A DNA stretch of 14,244 nt from an uncultured Eubacteriales bacterium. Its GTDB lineage: Bacteria > Bacillota > Clostridia > Christensenellales > Aristaeellaceae. Both the position numbers and the translations under genes were made by a program. Below the pieces are notes generated by a model, which had not been told where the DNA came from, did no database searches, and was given only the letters and a program-made list of their open reading frames with translations. Below, one piece after another: positions 1 through 6,825 of this stretch (position 1 is the first letter of the stretch; each line of letters begins with the position of its first letter). The stretch lies in the NCBI GenBank assembly GCA_900548125.1, contig URJN01000016.1:1-14244 (forward strand), read 5' to 3'.

Positions 1-257
1 GCGCTGTCCTCTGCCTGCGGCAGACGCGCCCGCTTCGCGAACGCGCAAGCGCTCCTTGCGATTTCCGATTTCCGCCATGCTGAATCCCGCACAGCGGGCG
101 CATGGCTACAATCCCAAACCCGCCTGAGGGACCCGTCCCTCAGACTCCCTTCTCCGCTTCGCGGCGGTTTAAATAGACTTCCCTTCAGTTATCGCTTCGC
201 GATAGTTAAATTTTATTAAAATCAGTTTTTAGCCCCATGTATCTCGAAGAGATACAT
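1..257. repeat. Hairpin cluster downstream of aroC; no gene seen
   Basis: No convincing gene lies here. The stretch is packed with short perfect inverted repeats: 11-23 (ctgcc/ggcag), 44-60 (cgcaag/cttgcg), 74-106 (gccatgc/gcatggc enclosing cccgc/gcggg), 124-143 (ctgaggga/tccctcag), 154-164 (ccgc/gcgg), 190-204 (tatcgc/gcgata) and 237-257 (atgtatctc/gagatacat). Most loops are 3-5 nt. The 154-172 segment recurs in inverted form at 6924-6942 and 6966-6985, tying the cluster to the other intergenic repeats of the window. None of the hairpins is followed directly by a T-run on the minus strand, so I do not call a terminator for the aro operon. A rich minus-strand reading frame at 1-104 looks like repeat translated by chance. 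Confidence 0.7.
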
Positions 258-260
258 GAA

Positions 261-313
261 GTGGGAAATCCAAGAACCTCAGGTTCTTGGTGGGGTTTGG
301 GGCAACGCCCCAA
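261..313 (+). repeat. Palindromic repeat, copy A (overlaps aroC 3' end)
   Basis: This 53-nt unit has two palindromes: 10-bp arms ccaagaacct/aggttcttgg at 270-290 around a single C, and ttggggc/gccccaa at 297-313 around aac. The same unit occurs inverted at 6826-6878 with one difference, in the loop of the second hairpin. The aroC stop codon (279-281) lies at the centre of the first palindrome, so the repeat is partly coding here. Confidence 0.9.
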
Positions 314-1427
314 CCGTCCCCTCAACCGTCCCCATCGCATTTTGCGCCACGTCATCCATCATCAGTTCGCACAGCGCAATCGCCAAAATGCTCTCCACAA
401 CGGCGACCGCTCGGGGAACAATACAGGGGTCGTGCCTGCCTGCAATCGTCAGCTGCGTGTTTTCCCGCCTGCCAACGTCTATCGTCTGCTGCTCCTGCGC
501 AATCGACGGCGTCGGCTTCACGGCGACGCGGAATACGACGGGCATGCCGTTTGTAATGCCGCCCGTCACGCCGCCGTTGTGATTGCTCGTGCAGATGATT
601 TGCCCGTCCTGCATGCGCATCGGGTCGTTTGCCTGACTGCCGCGCATGCCCGCAAGCAGCCTGCCGTCGCCAAACTCAACCGCCTTGACCGCCGGAATGG
701 AAAACGCCAGCTGACTGACGACGCTCTCCACCGAGCCGAAGAACGGAGATCCGATTCCCGCCGGCACGCCGACCGCCGCGCACTCAATGACACCGCCCAC
801 GCTGTCCCGCGCTTCCCGCGCCAGAGCGACGGCGCGGCGCATATCCTCTTCTTTTTCGGGGCAGAGCAGCGGAAAACGCGAACCCGCCAGCCGTTCAAGC
901 GTCTGTGCGTCCACGTTCACCGGATCAAGCGGCTCATCGTTCACATCCGCAATCGACGCGATATGTGCGCCGATGGTCACGCCCTTTTCTTTGAGCAGGT
1001 CGCGAGCAACGCTTCCCGCAAAGACGAGCGGCGCGGTCAGCCGTCCGGAAAAATGCCCGCCGCCCCTTGGGTCGTTGTATCCGCCGTATTTCACATACCC
1101 TGCGTAATCCGCATGACCGGGGCGCATGCTCACCGCGATGTTTCGGTAATCGTCCGAGCGCGTGTTCGTGTTTTCGATCATCGCGCACAGCGGTGCGCCC
1201 GTTGCGCGTCCGTTGCGCACGCCGGAGAGTATGCGAACAGCGTCCGCTTCCTTTCTCGCGGTTGCGGTCGGGTCGTTGCCCGGTGCGCGGCGCGCCATCT
1301 GCCGTGCGATGGATTCCTCATCCATCGCCGCGCCTGCGGGCAAGCCGTCGATGACGATGCCGATTGCCGCGCCGTGGGATTCGCCGAAAATCGTCAGCTT
1401 GAAATGTTCGCCAAAGTTCGCCCTCAT
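279..1427 (-). CDS. aroC: Chorismate synthase
   Basis: Chorismate synthase converts 5-enolpyruvylshikimate-3-phosphate to chorismate in the cytoplasm, using reduced FMN; it is the last step of the shikimate pathway. Family signatures are clear in the 382-residue product: GESHG at 15-19 in the N-terminal signature, RPGHADY at 102-108, RGGGHFSGR at 121-129 and GRHDPCIVPR at 330-339. The start overlaps the aroA stop by 4 bp (ATGA) and has GGGAGGG 8 nt upstream, so translation is probably coupled to aroA. It is the last gene of the operon in the window. The final ten residues (GALPQTPPRT) and the stop codon come from an intergenic palindromic repeat, so the native C-terminus has probably been replaced. 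Just before it GTVEGTV reflects a short tandem duplication. The catalytic core is intact. Confidence 0.97.
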   Translation of the reverse strand: MRANFGEHFKLTIFGESHGAAIGIVIDGLPAGAAMDEESIARQMARRAPGNDPTATARKEADAVRILSGVRNGRATGAPLCAMIENTNTRSDDYRNIAVSMRPGHADYAGYVKYGGYNDPRGGGHFSGRLTAPLVFAGSVARDLLKEKGVTIGAHIASIADVNDEPLDPVNVDAQTLERLAGSRFPLLCPEKEEDMRRAVALAREARDSVGGVIECAAVGVPAGIGSPFFGSVESVVSQLAFSIPAVKAVEFGDGRLLAGMRGSQANDPMRMQDGQIICTSNHNGGVTGGITNGMPVVFRVAVKPTPSIAQEQQTIDVGRRENTQLTIAGRHDPCIVPRAVAVVESILAIALCELMMDDVAQNAMGTVEGTVGALPQTPPRT

Positions 1428-2713
1428 CGTGCCTGCCCTCCCAGCGATGCAAATTCATTCCAGAATGCCGGTGCGGATTTCGCCGTCGCCTCCGCGTCCG
1501 TCAACGTCAGCTCTCCGTCCGCGATTGCCGAGGCGACAGCCATCGCCATCACAATGCGGTGATCGTTGCAGCCGTCGATTCTCGCCGCGCACAGCCGCTT
1601 TCCGCCGCGGATCAGCAAACCGTCCTCCGTTTCGCGAATGCACGCACCCGCCGCGGACAGCGCCGCGCACATCGCGCTGAGCCGGTCGCTTTCCTTGATG
1701 CGCAGACGTGCCGCGCCGCTGATTCGGCTCTCGCCCTCTGCCGCCGCCATCGCCACAGCCAGAGCCGGAACGACGTCGGGAATCTGCGAGCAATCCGCGT
1801 GCAGCCCATGCAGCTTCGATGCGCGGGCGACCAGCTCATCGCCCTCCCATCGGATGTCCGCGCCCATGTCGCGCAGAATGCCGACCAGTGCGCGGTCGCC
1901 CTGTGCGCTGTTCGGGTCAAGCCCCGTCAGGCGAATCTCTCCCCGCCCAATCGTACCCGCGACCAGATAAAACGCCGCGTGGCTCCAGTCTCCGCCGATG
2001 TGCATCCTGCCGGGCGATACCGCCCGCTGTCCGCCGGGAATCAGCAGGCTTTGACCCTTCTCGTCCCATTCGCTGACCACATGATAATCCGCCTGTATGC
2101 GCCGCGTCAATTCGACATAGGCGCGTGATTCCAGCGGCGTCGTGATTTCCAGCACGCTGTCCCCTGCCAGCCGCGGCAGGGCAAGCAGCATGCCCGTGAT
2201 AAACTGGCTGCTGACGTCGCCGGGCATGCTGTATCGCCCGCTTTTAAGCAGCCCGTCCACCGTCAGGCTGTCGCCCTCATGCCGCCAGAGGATGCCCCGC
2301 GCCTTGAACATGTCCTCATAGACGGACAGCGGACGCTGCATCAGCCTGCCGCGCCCTTCAAAGCGCACCGCTCCCCGTCCATCCAACGCCAACGGGATAA
2401 AAAAGCGCAGAGTTGAGCCGGATTCGCCGCAATCCAGCACCCTCAGCCCCCTGTTTTCAGCCATGCCGCCGCCATGAATCTCGGCGCGGACAAAGCCTTC
2501 CGTATCGGTCGGAGCGATTGCCGCGCCGCGCGTCAGTCCGAGTGCTTCCGCGCAGGAGAGCGTCGCGGAAATATCCTGCGAAAGCTGAAGCGGCTCAAGC
2601 AGTGTTTTTCCCTGTGCCATCGCCGCCATCATCACCGCACGATGGGACGCGGATTTGCTGGGCAGCATCCGCAGTGTTCCGCTTAAAAAGCCCGGACTGA
2701 CGATTTTTTCCAT
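1424..2713 (-). CDS. aroA: 3-phosphoshikimate 1-carboxyvinyltransferase (EPSP synthase)
   Basis: EPSP synthase transfers enolpyruvyl from phosphoenolpyruvate to shikimate-3-phosphate, making the substrate of the next gene product, AroC. The 429-residue length is normal. Visible motifs: SKSASHR at 19-25 (substrate binding), CGESGSTLRF at 95-104 (PEP site loop), DVSSQFITG at 166-174, the catalytic-type Asp in IPDVVP at 311-316, RIKESDR at 338-344 and NDHR at 383-386. The start is fixed by a perfect AGGAGGT 7 nt upstream; this ribosome site begins within the stop codon of aroB, 11 nt away. The 3' end overlaps aroC by 4 bp. The CGESGST loop is the type common in Firmicutes; I make no claim about herbicide tolerance. 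Confidence 0.97.
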   Translation of the reverse strand: MEKIVSPGFLSGTLRMLPSKSASHRAVMMAAMAQGKTLLEPLQLSQDISATLSCAEALGLTRGAAIAPTDTEGFVRAEIHGGGMAENRGLRVLDCGESGSTLRFFIPLALDGRGAVRFEGRGRLMQRPLSVYEDMFKARGILWRHEGDSLTVDGLLKSGRYSMPGDVSSQFITGMLLALPRLAGDSVLEITTPLESRAYVELTRRIQADYHVVSEWDEKGQSLLIPGGQRAVSPGRMHIGGDWSHAAFYLVAGTIGRGEIRLTGLDPNSAQGDRALVGILRDMGADIRWEGDELVARASKLHGLHADCSQIPDVVPALAVAMAAAEGESRISGAARLRIKESDRLSAMCAALSAAGACIRETEDGLLIRGGKRLCAARIDGCNDHRIVMAMAVASAIADGELTLTDAEATAKSAPAFWNEFASLGGQAR

Positions 2714-2724
2714 AACGAACCTCC

Positions 2725-3792
2725 TTACAGCATCTGCGCCAGCTTTTCGCTGTCAACCGGCATGCCTGTGCATGCGCCGATTTGGGTCAGCAAAACGACG
2801 TTGACCTTGCTGCCCTCCGACTTCTTATCCAGTGCCATGGTCGCGGCAAGCTGCTTACGCGAAAGTCCTTCCGGCTCCTTCGTCGGCAGACCGTAAGCCA
2901 AAAGCATGCGCTCGATGCGCTCATCCGTTCCCGCCGGCGTCACGCCGAGGGCCTCGCCCCATTTCGCCGCGGCAACCATGCCGATGCAGACCGCCTCGCC
3001 ATGCAGCAGCACGCCGTAACCCATGCCGTTTTCCAGCGCGTGCGCCAGCGTATGCCCATAGTTGAGCTGCATGCGGACGCCGTGGTCGTGCGGATCCTCT
3101 TGCACATACCGCGCCTTGATTTCACAGCAGCGGGCGACGATTTGGTCAAGCTCCGGCATCAGTGCCTCACGGCTCCCCAGCGACTCTATGCGCTCAAAAA
3201 GCGCCGCATCGGCGATGCAGCCATACTTGATGACCTCGCCCAAGCCCGCGCCGACCTGACGCGCATCGAGCGTTTTCAGCGTATCGCAGTCAATCAGCAC
3301 CCGTTCCGGCTGATAAAACGCGCCAAGCAGGTTCTTCCCCCGCGGGTGGTTGACTGCCACCTTGCCGCCGACGGAGGAATCCACCTGCGCCAGCAGCGTC
3401 GTCGGCACCTGAATCAAATGAACGCCGCGCAGATAGGTACACGCCGCATAGCCCGTCAGGTCGCCGACCACGCCGCCGCCCAGCGCAATCACATAGTCCT
3501 TTCGGGTCAGATGTGCATCCAAAAACGCGTCATACAGCCGCTCAAGCTGCGCCATGCACTTGGTCGTTTCTCCCGCGGGCAGGACAAACAGGCTGACCTG
3601 CGCTCCCGCCAGCTCAAGCTGACCTCTGAGCGCGTCGGCATACAGCGGCGCGACGTTTTCATCCGTCACGATCATCGCCCGCCTGCCCGCGCACATGGCA
3701 AGCAGCGACGCGGCATGGCTGAGCAGCCCGTGCCCGATATGGATTTCATAGTGTTCCGCCTGTTCCGGCGCAGTCACGTTCACAATCGGCAT
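2725..3792 (-). CDS. aroB: 3-dehydroquinate synthase
   Basis: DHQ synthase uses NAD+ and a divalent metal (usually zinc) to cyclise DAHP, the AroF product, to 3-dehydroquinate: step two of the shikimate pathway. With this start the protein has 355 residues, close to the family norm. The NAD-binding glycine motif LGGGVVGD is at 104-111 and is followed by the conserved QVPTTLLAQVDSSVGGK block. Probable metal ligands are Glu186 (EVIKYG), His247 (NYGHT) and His264 (HGEAV). An in-frame ATG at 3852 would add 20 residues inside tyrA; I prefer 3792 because GGTGAGG lies 5 nt upstream and MPIVNV is a natural N-terminus. The tyrA stop is 10 nt before this start, so the two are probably translationally coupled. 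Confidence 0.96.
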   Translation of the reverse strand: MPIVNVTAPEQAEHYEIHIGHGLLSHAASLLAMCAGRRAMIVTDENVAPLYADALRGQLELAGAQVSLFVLPAGETTKCMAQLERLYDAFLDAHLTRKDYVIALGGGVVGDLTGYAACTYLRGVHLIQVPTTLLAQVDSSVGGKVAVNHPRGKNLLGAFYQPERVLIDCDTLKTLDARQVGAGLGEVIKYGCIADAALFERIESLGSREALMPELDQIVARCCEIKARYVQEDPHDHGVRMQLNYGHTLAHALENGMGYGVLLHGEAVCIGMVAAAKWGEALGVTPAGTDERIERMLLAYGLPTKEPEGLSRKQLAATMALDKKSEGSKVNVVLLTQIGACTGMPVDSEKLAQML

Positions 3793-3802
3793 ATTCCTCA
3801 CC

Positions 3803-4681
3803 TTACTTAAACAGCGGTTTCTGGCTCGCGTCCAGCCCGCGCAGGGTATCAAACTTCTTCTTGCGGTCGCTGGAAACCGTCAGCCGCTCCAGCAGCGCGG
3901 CGCGGTCGTCGCCATGCAGAAGCCCGCTGTATTCCGTCAGCTTGTCGATGAGTTCATCGGTCAGTTCCGCCAGCGTCTCCTTGTTTGCCCAAAACAGCTC
4001 ACACCAGAGTTTGGGGTCGAGTGCCGCCACGCGCGTCGCGCCTCGGAATGAACCGCCCTCAAAGCCATAGCTGTCAAACAGCAGATGCTGGTCGCAGAGG
4101 GCCAGAGCCATGACATGCATCAGCTGGCTCGTATAGGCAATGCGCTCGTCGTGCGCGTCCGGATTGGTGAACACGACATCCGCACAGCCCATGAACGTCA
4201 CCAGCTGCTCAAGCAGGTGGATGCTCTCCTGCGGCACGCTGTCATCCGGCGTCAGGATGTAATGCGCACCGCGGAAGAGGTCGCCCGTCGCGTGGGCAAA
4301 GCCGCCGCGCTCCCGTCCCGCCATGGGATGACCGCCGAGATAGATAAACCTTCTATCTGCGATTTCCGCAACAGCTTCCCGAAGCGGACGCTTCACGCCG
4401 CATACATCGGTCAGCAGCGCATCAGGCTTGATTCTGCCCGCCTGTTTGCGGATAAAATCCGCCGCCGCTTCCGGATGCAGGCAAAGCACGACGATATCCA
4501 TATCCTCGATGGGCGCATCGTCCGAGCGCGACCATGCCGCACGGACGACGCCGCGCCCGAGTGCTTCCAGCCGCGTCGGTTCGTCGCCGTCCACCGCGTA
4601 GCGTTCCAGATTGGGATAGCCCTCCAACGCCAGTGCCATACTGCCGCCAATCAGTCCCAAACCGATAAACATGATTTTCAT
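3803..4681 (-). CDS. tyrA: Prephenate dehydrogenase
   Basis: Prephenate dehydrogenase oxidatively decarboxylates prephenate to 4-hydroxyphenylpyruvate, committing chorismate-derived carbon to tyrosine. The 292-residue protein opens with a Rossmann motif (GLGLIGGS, 7-14) and has the family signature GGHPMAGRE at 116-124, whose His118 matches the conserved catalytic histidine, plus the helical dimerisation half with YTSQLMH and GGSFRGATR. There is no room for a C-terminal ACT domain like that of Bacillus TyrA, so feedback by Tyr through that domain is not expected. The 4681 start has AAGGGAG upstream; an in-frame ATG at 4705 would overlap aroF and lacks a good ribosome site. It begins 14 nt after the aroF stop. 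NAD versus NADP use cannot be read with confidence. No chorismate mutase or prephenate dehydratase gene is in the window. Confidence 0.93.
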   Translation of the reverse strand: MKIMFIGLGLIGGSMALALEGYPNLERYAVDGDEPTRLEALGRGVVRAAWSRSDDAPIEDMDIVVLCLHPEAAADFIRKQAGRIKPDALLTDVCGVKRPLREAVAEIADRRFIYLGGHPMAGRERGGFAHATGDLFRGAHYILTPDDSVPQESIHLLEQLVTFMGCADVVFTNPDAHDERIAYTSQLMHVMALALCDQHLLFDSYGFEGGSFRGATRVAALDPKLWCELFWANKETLAELTDELIDKLTEYSGLLHGDDRAALLERLTVSSDRKKKFDTLRGLDASQKPLFK

Positions 4682-4695
4682 GATGGAATTCTCCC

Positions 4696-5709
4696 TTAAA
4701 GACATCTTTCAACAATGGGCGCAAGCGCGCTGATTTTGCCGACGAGCTGGGCGTATTGATCCGGCGTCAGGCTCTGTGCGCCGTCGCAGAGTGCCTTGGG
4801 CGGATTGTTATGCACCTCGATGATCAAGCCGTCCGCGCCTGCCGCAATCGCCGCCAGCGACATGCGCTCCACCATCCAGCTCAAGCCGGTCGCGTGGGAC
4901 GGATCGACGATCACCGGCAGATGGCTCAGCCGCTTGACTGCCTGAACCGCCGACAAATCGAGCGTGTTGCGCGTATAGGTTTCAAACGTGCGGATGCCGC
5001 GTTCGCAGAGGATGACGTTCGGATTGCCCGCCGCCATGATGTATTCCGCACTCATCAGCCACTCGCTGATGGTTGCGGAAAGCCCGCGCTTGAGCAGAAT
5101 CGGTTTGCGGGTCTGCCCCAGCTCGGTCAGCAAATCAAAGTTCTGCATGTTGCGTGCGCCGACCTGAATCACATCCACGCGCCGGTCGAATTCCTCCACC
5201 AGCTTGGGGCTCATGATTTCCGTGCAAATCGGCATGCCGGTCAGCTCCTTCGCCTGCTCCAGCAGTGCCAGACCTTCCAGCTTCAGTCCCTGAAACGCGT
5301 AAGGCGATGTGCGCGGCTTATACGCGCCGCCGCGCAGGATGTTTGCCCCGCTTGCGCGAACCTTCAGCGCGGTATCCGTGATCTGGTCGTAGTTTTCCAC
5401 CGAGCAGGGACCCGCGAAAAACGCCAGCTTGCGCCCGCCGACCTTCACGCCGCCGCAATCGATCACGCTGTCCGTCGGATGGAATTTGCGGTTCGCCTTT
5501 TTGAATGGTTCGGATACCGGCATCACGCGCTCAACGCCCGGCTGAATCAGAAAATCATGCGGGTCGAGCTTGGCGACGTCGCCCAGCACGCCCAGCACCG
5601 TGCAGTCCACGCCGGCGTTGCGCTGCACCTGCATGCCCTGCTTGCCCAGCGAATCGCAAAGTGTTCCAATCTGTTCCTCAGTTGCCTGCGGCTTCATAAT
5701 GATAATCAT
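4696..5709 (-). CDS. aroF: 3-deoxy-7-phosphoheptulonate (DAHP) synthase, class I-beta with regulatory domain
   Basis: DAHP synthase condenses phosphoenolpyruvate with erythrose-4-phosphate, the entry step of aromatic biosynthesis. The 337-residue protein has an N-terminal ferredoxin-like domain (about 1-65) and a TIM barrel, the architecture of the Thermotoga maritima enzyme, where that domain mediates Tyr/Phe inhibition. Expected metal ligands are all present: Cys102 (GPCSVE), His272 (DPSHATG), Glu298 (IEVHNNP) and Asp309. LRGGAYKPRTSPYAFQG at 125-141 is the phosphate-binding stretch. An in-frame ATG at 5880 is rejected because it would run through the terminator; the 5709 start has GCGAGGAA upstream. 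It is the first enzyme gene of the operon, downstream of a leader peptide and attenuator-like terminator. The symbol follows common usage; Bacillus-type relatives are also called aroA or aroG. Confidence 0.96.
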   Translation of the reverse strand: MIIIMKPQATEEQIGTLCDSLGKQGMQVQRNAGVDCTVLGVLGDVAKLDPHDFLIQPGVERVMPVSEPFKKANRKFHPTDSVIDCGGVKVGGRKLAFFAGPCSVENYDQITDTALKVRASGANILRGGAYKPRTSPYAFQGLKLEGLALLEQAKELTGMPICTEIMSPKLVEEFDRRVDVIQVGARNMQNFDLLTELGQTRKPILLKRGLSATISEWLMSAEYIMAAGNPNVILCERGIRTFETYTRNTLDLSAVQAVKRLSHLPVIVDPSHATGLSWMVERMSLAAIAAGADGLIIEVHNNPPKALCDGAQSLTPDQYAQLVGKISALAPIVERCL

Positions 5710-5735
5710 GGCAAAATTCCTCGCTTTCCTGACAT
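5706..5735 (-). CDS. Possible 9-codon upstream ORF overlapping the aroF start
   Basis: An ATG at 5735 opens a nine-residue frame (MSGKRGILP) whose TGA overlaps the aroF ATG in the arrangement ATGA. GCGAGGA lies 9 nt upstream (GAGGA at 5746-5750), and the same GCGAGGAA string precedes aroF itself. It could couple aroF translation to ribosomes already loaded, or be chance. Only the ribosome site and overlap support it. Confidence 0.25.
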   Translation of the reverse strand: MSGKRGILP

Positions 5736-5774
5736 GGTTCGTTTTTCCTCGCAGGGCGAAAGCCGATGATATAG

Positions 5775-5805
5775 AAAAAGGCTCCCGCCTTGTGTGGCAG
5801 GAGCC
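5775..5805 (-). terminator. Intrinsic terminator in the aroF leader (attenuator)
   Basis: On the minus strand a 10-bp stem GGCTCCTGCC/GGCGGGAGCC with one G-U pair and loop ACACAA is followed by TTTTT. It lies 13 nt after the leader ORF stop and about 65 nt before the aroF start, within the transcript of the aro promoter. A terminator between a promoter and its first enzyme gene points to attenuation. The 5' arm sequence TCCTGCC is repeated in the end of the leader ORF (5829-5835), a possible competitor for the 3' arm. Confidence 0.88.
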
Positions 5806-5818
5806 TGATCTACACGTA

Positions 5819-5926
5819 TCAGACCAGCGGCAGGACGCGCCCGACACTTTCCCTTGCACGCACGACAGCAAGACTATCACCCATATAGGTATAGCCGCTA
5901 AATCGCACGAAAGAGAAATTCGTCAT
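5819..5926 (-). CDS. Aromatic leader peptide of the aro operon (35 aa)
   Basis: This small ORF begins 9 nt after an excellent ribosome site (GGAGG) and directly follows a near-consensus promoter. Codons 4-14 spell FSFVRFSGYTY: Phe at 4, 6 and 9 and Tyr at 12 and 14. The rest contains GDSLAVVRARE and ends VLPLV, without aromatics. The stop is 13 nt before the terminator. The inferred role is that ribosome stalling at the Phe/Tyr codons, when charged tRNA is scarce, alters folding so that RNA polymerase reads into aroF. By hand I find a possible 1:2 stem (CTTGC 5868-5872 with GCAAG 5853-5857) whose 3' arm, as GCAAGGG, could instead pair with TCCTGC (5797-5802) of the terminator, with a bulge and one G-U pair. 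That pairing is weak and unproven. A longer in-frame reading to 6100 is repeat-derived and rejected. Confidence 0.8.
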   Translation of the reverse strand: MTNFSFVRFSGYTYMGDSLAVVRARESVGRVLPLV

Positions 5927-5954
5927 GGCTCTGTTCCTCCGATAGTTTAGACTC

Positions 5955-5983
5955 AGTATATCATGACGAACGCACGATTTCAA
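5955..5983 (-). promoter_or_regulatory. Sigma-A-like promoter of the aro operon
   Basis: On the minus strand TTGAAA (5978-5983) and TATACT (5955-5960) are separated by exactly 17 bp. Transcription would start near 5947-5949, just before the leader ORF ribosome site, giving a very short 5' end. It is the only strong promoter I see between ktrA and aroF. Confidence 0.85.
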
Positions 5984-6040
5984 GGGGCATGCGCGGATTT
6001 CACCGATTCCCCGATTCAGAAAAAGGTTTTTCACGGGAAC

Positions 6041-6119
6041 GCTTGGGGCTTTGCCCCAAACCCCAGCAAGGAACTTCGTTCCCTGCACCCTTTCCTGCAT
6101 TTATCGCTTCGCGATAAAT
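6041..6119 (-). repeat. Palindromic repeat, copy B, plus adjoining hairpin
   Basis: Three hairpins follow each other: ttggggc/gccccaa (6043-6059), ggaac/gttcc (6070-6082) and atttatcgc/gcgataaat (6099-6119, 9-bp stem with ttc loop). Positions 6041-6094 are the inverted equivalent of 6987-7040, with three differences in 54 nt, two of them in a hairpin loop. It lies between the ktrA 3' end and the aro promoter. No T-run follows any of these hairpins on the minus strand, so a terminator role is doubtful. Confidence 0.88.
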
Positions 6120-6161
6120 GGATGATCGATTGCTTCATAAGGCTCCATGCCCGTTCTTCGC

Positions 6162-6812
6162 TCAAATCTTTTTCAGCAGCTTTTTCGCGTCCTCTTTCGC
6201 CGCCAGCGCCAGCAGATGTTCGTCGCCGGCGAAGACGTAGTCCGCGCCGGGGAGCGGCTTCAAATGGCCGCCCGCTTTGACGGCGAGGATGTTGATGTGG
6301 TATTTGTTTCGCACGTCCACATCGCGCACACTGCGTCCGACCCAGCTCTCAAGCGGCGGAATCTCGTAGATGGAGTATTCGTCCGTCAGCTCGATATAAT
6401 CAAATACATTCCGTGCGCTCAGGCGGGTCGCAAGACGCTCCGCGCTGTCCCGTTCGGGGTAGACGACCTCGTCCGCGCCGTTGCGCAAAAGCAGCTTGGC
6501 GTGGATGTCCTGCGACGCCTTCGCGATGATATGCGCCGCGCCCATATCCTTGAGCATGGATGTGACAAGCAGGCTGCTGGCAAAATCCGACCCGATGCAG
6601 ACAAAGCAGATGTCGAAGTTCTGTACGCCGAGCGCACGGAGTGCGTTTTCGTCCGTGCAGTCCGCAATCTGTGCGCTGGTCACGTTATCGGCAAGTGCAC
6701 TGACCTCCGCCTCGTCACGATCCACAATCATGACCTCATTGTTCAGGCTCATGAATTTCTGGCACAGGTGACGCCCGAAGCGTCCCAGACCGATAATCAA
6801 AATGGACTTCAT
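6162..6812 (-). CDS. ktrA: KtrA/TrkA-type potassium channel gating subunit (RCK protein)
   Basis: Cytoplasmic RCK protein that in its family forms an octameric ring under the KtrB/TrkH membrane subunit and gates K+ uptake in response to nucleotides. The 216-residue length fits KtrA/KtrC (one RCK_N plus one RCK_C), about half of E. coli TrkA. The Rossmann motif GLGRFG is at 8-13, with acidic Asp31 at the end of the second strand, expected to bind the nucleotide ribose; RCK_N runs to about 125 and RCK_C from about 135 to the end. The start at 6812 has AAGGAG 6 nt upstream; a longer frame to 6878 is only translated repeat. A palindromic repeat ends one base before that ribosome site. The partner gene lies 373 bp upstream. 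I see no convincing promoter of its own, so it may depend on readthrough from ktrB. Confidence 0.92.
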   Translation of the reverse strand: MKSILIIGLGRFGRHLCQKFMSLNNEVMIVDRDEAEVSALADNVTSAQIADCTDENALRALGVQNFDICFVCIGSDFASSLLVTSMLKDMGAAHIIAKASQDIHAKLLLRNGADEVVYPERDSAERLATRLSARNVFDYIELTDEYSIYEIPPLESWVGRSVRDVDVRNKYHINILAVKAGGHLKPLPGADYVFAGDEHLLALAAKEDAKKLLKKI

Positions 6813-6825
6813 TGCAAACTCCTTT

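Noticed and set aside
190..257. Terminator for the aro operon
   Set aside because: The hairpins at 237-257 and 190-204 are perfect but the nearby T/A stretch is interrupted and not directly 3' of either stem on the minus strand.
237..1562. 441-codon plus-strand ORF opposite aroC
   Set aside because: Antisense shadow of chorismate synthase and of the repeat; no motif and no ribosome site.
3792..3852. N-terminal extension of AroB to 3852
   Set aside because: It lies within the tyrA coding sequence, is not family-like, and the 3792 start has a good ribosome site.
5819..6100. 93-codon extension of the aro leader ORF
   Set aside because: The upstream part translates the palindromic repeat and crosses the promoter; the strong GGAGG site supports the start at 5926.
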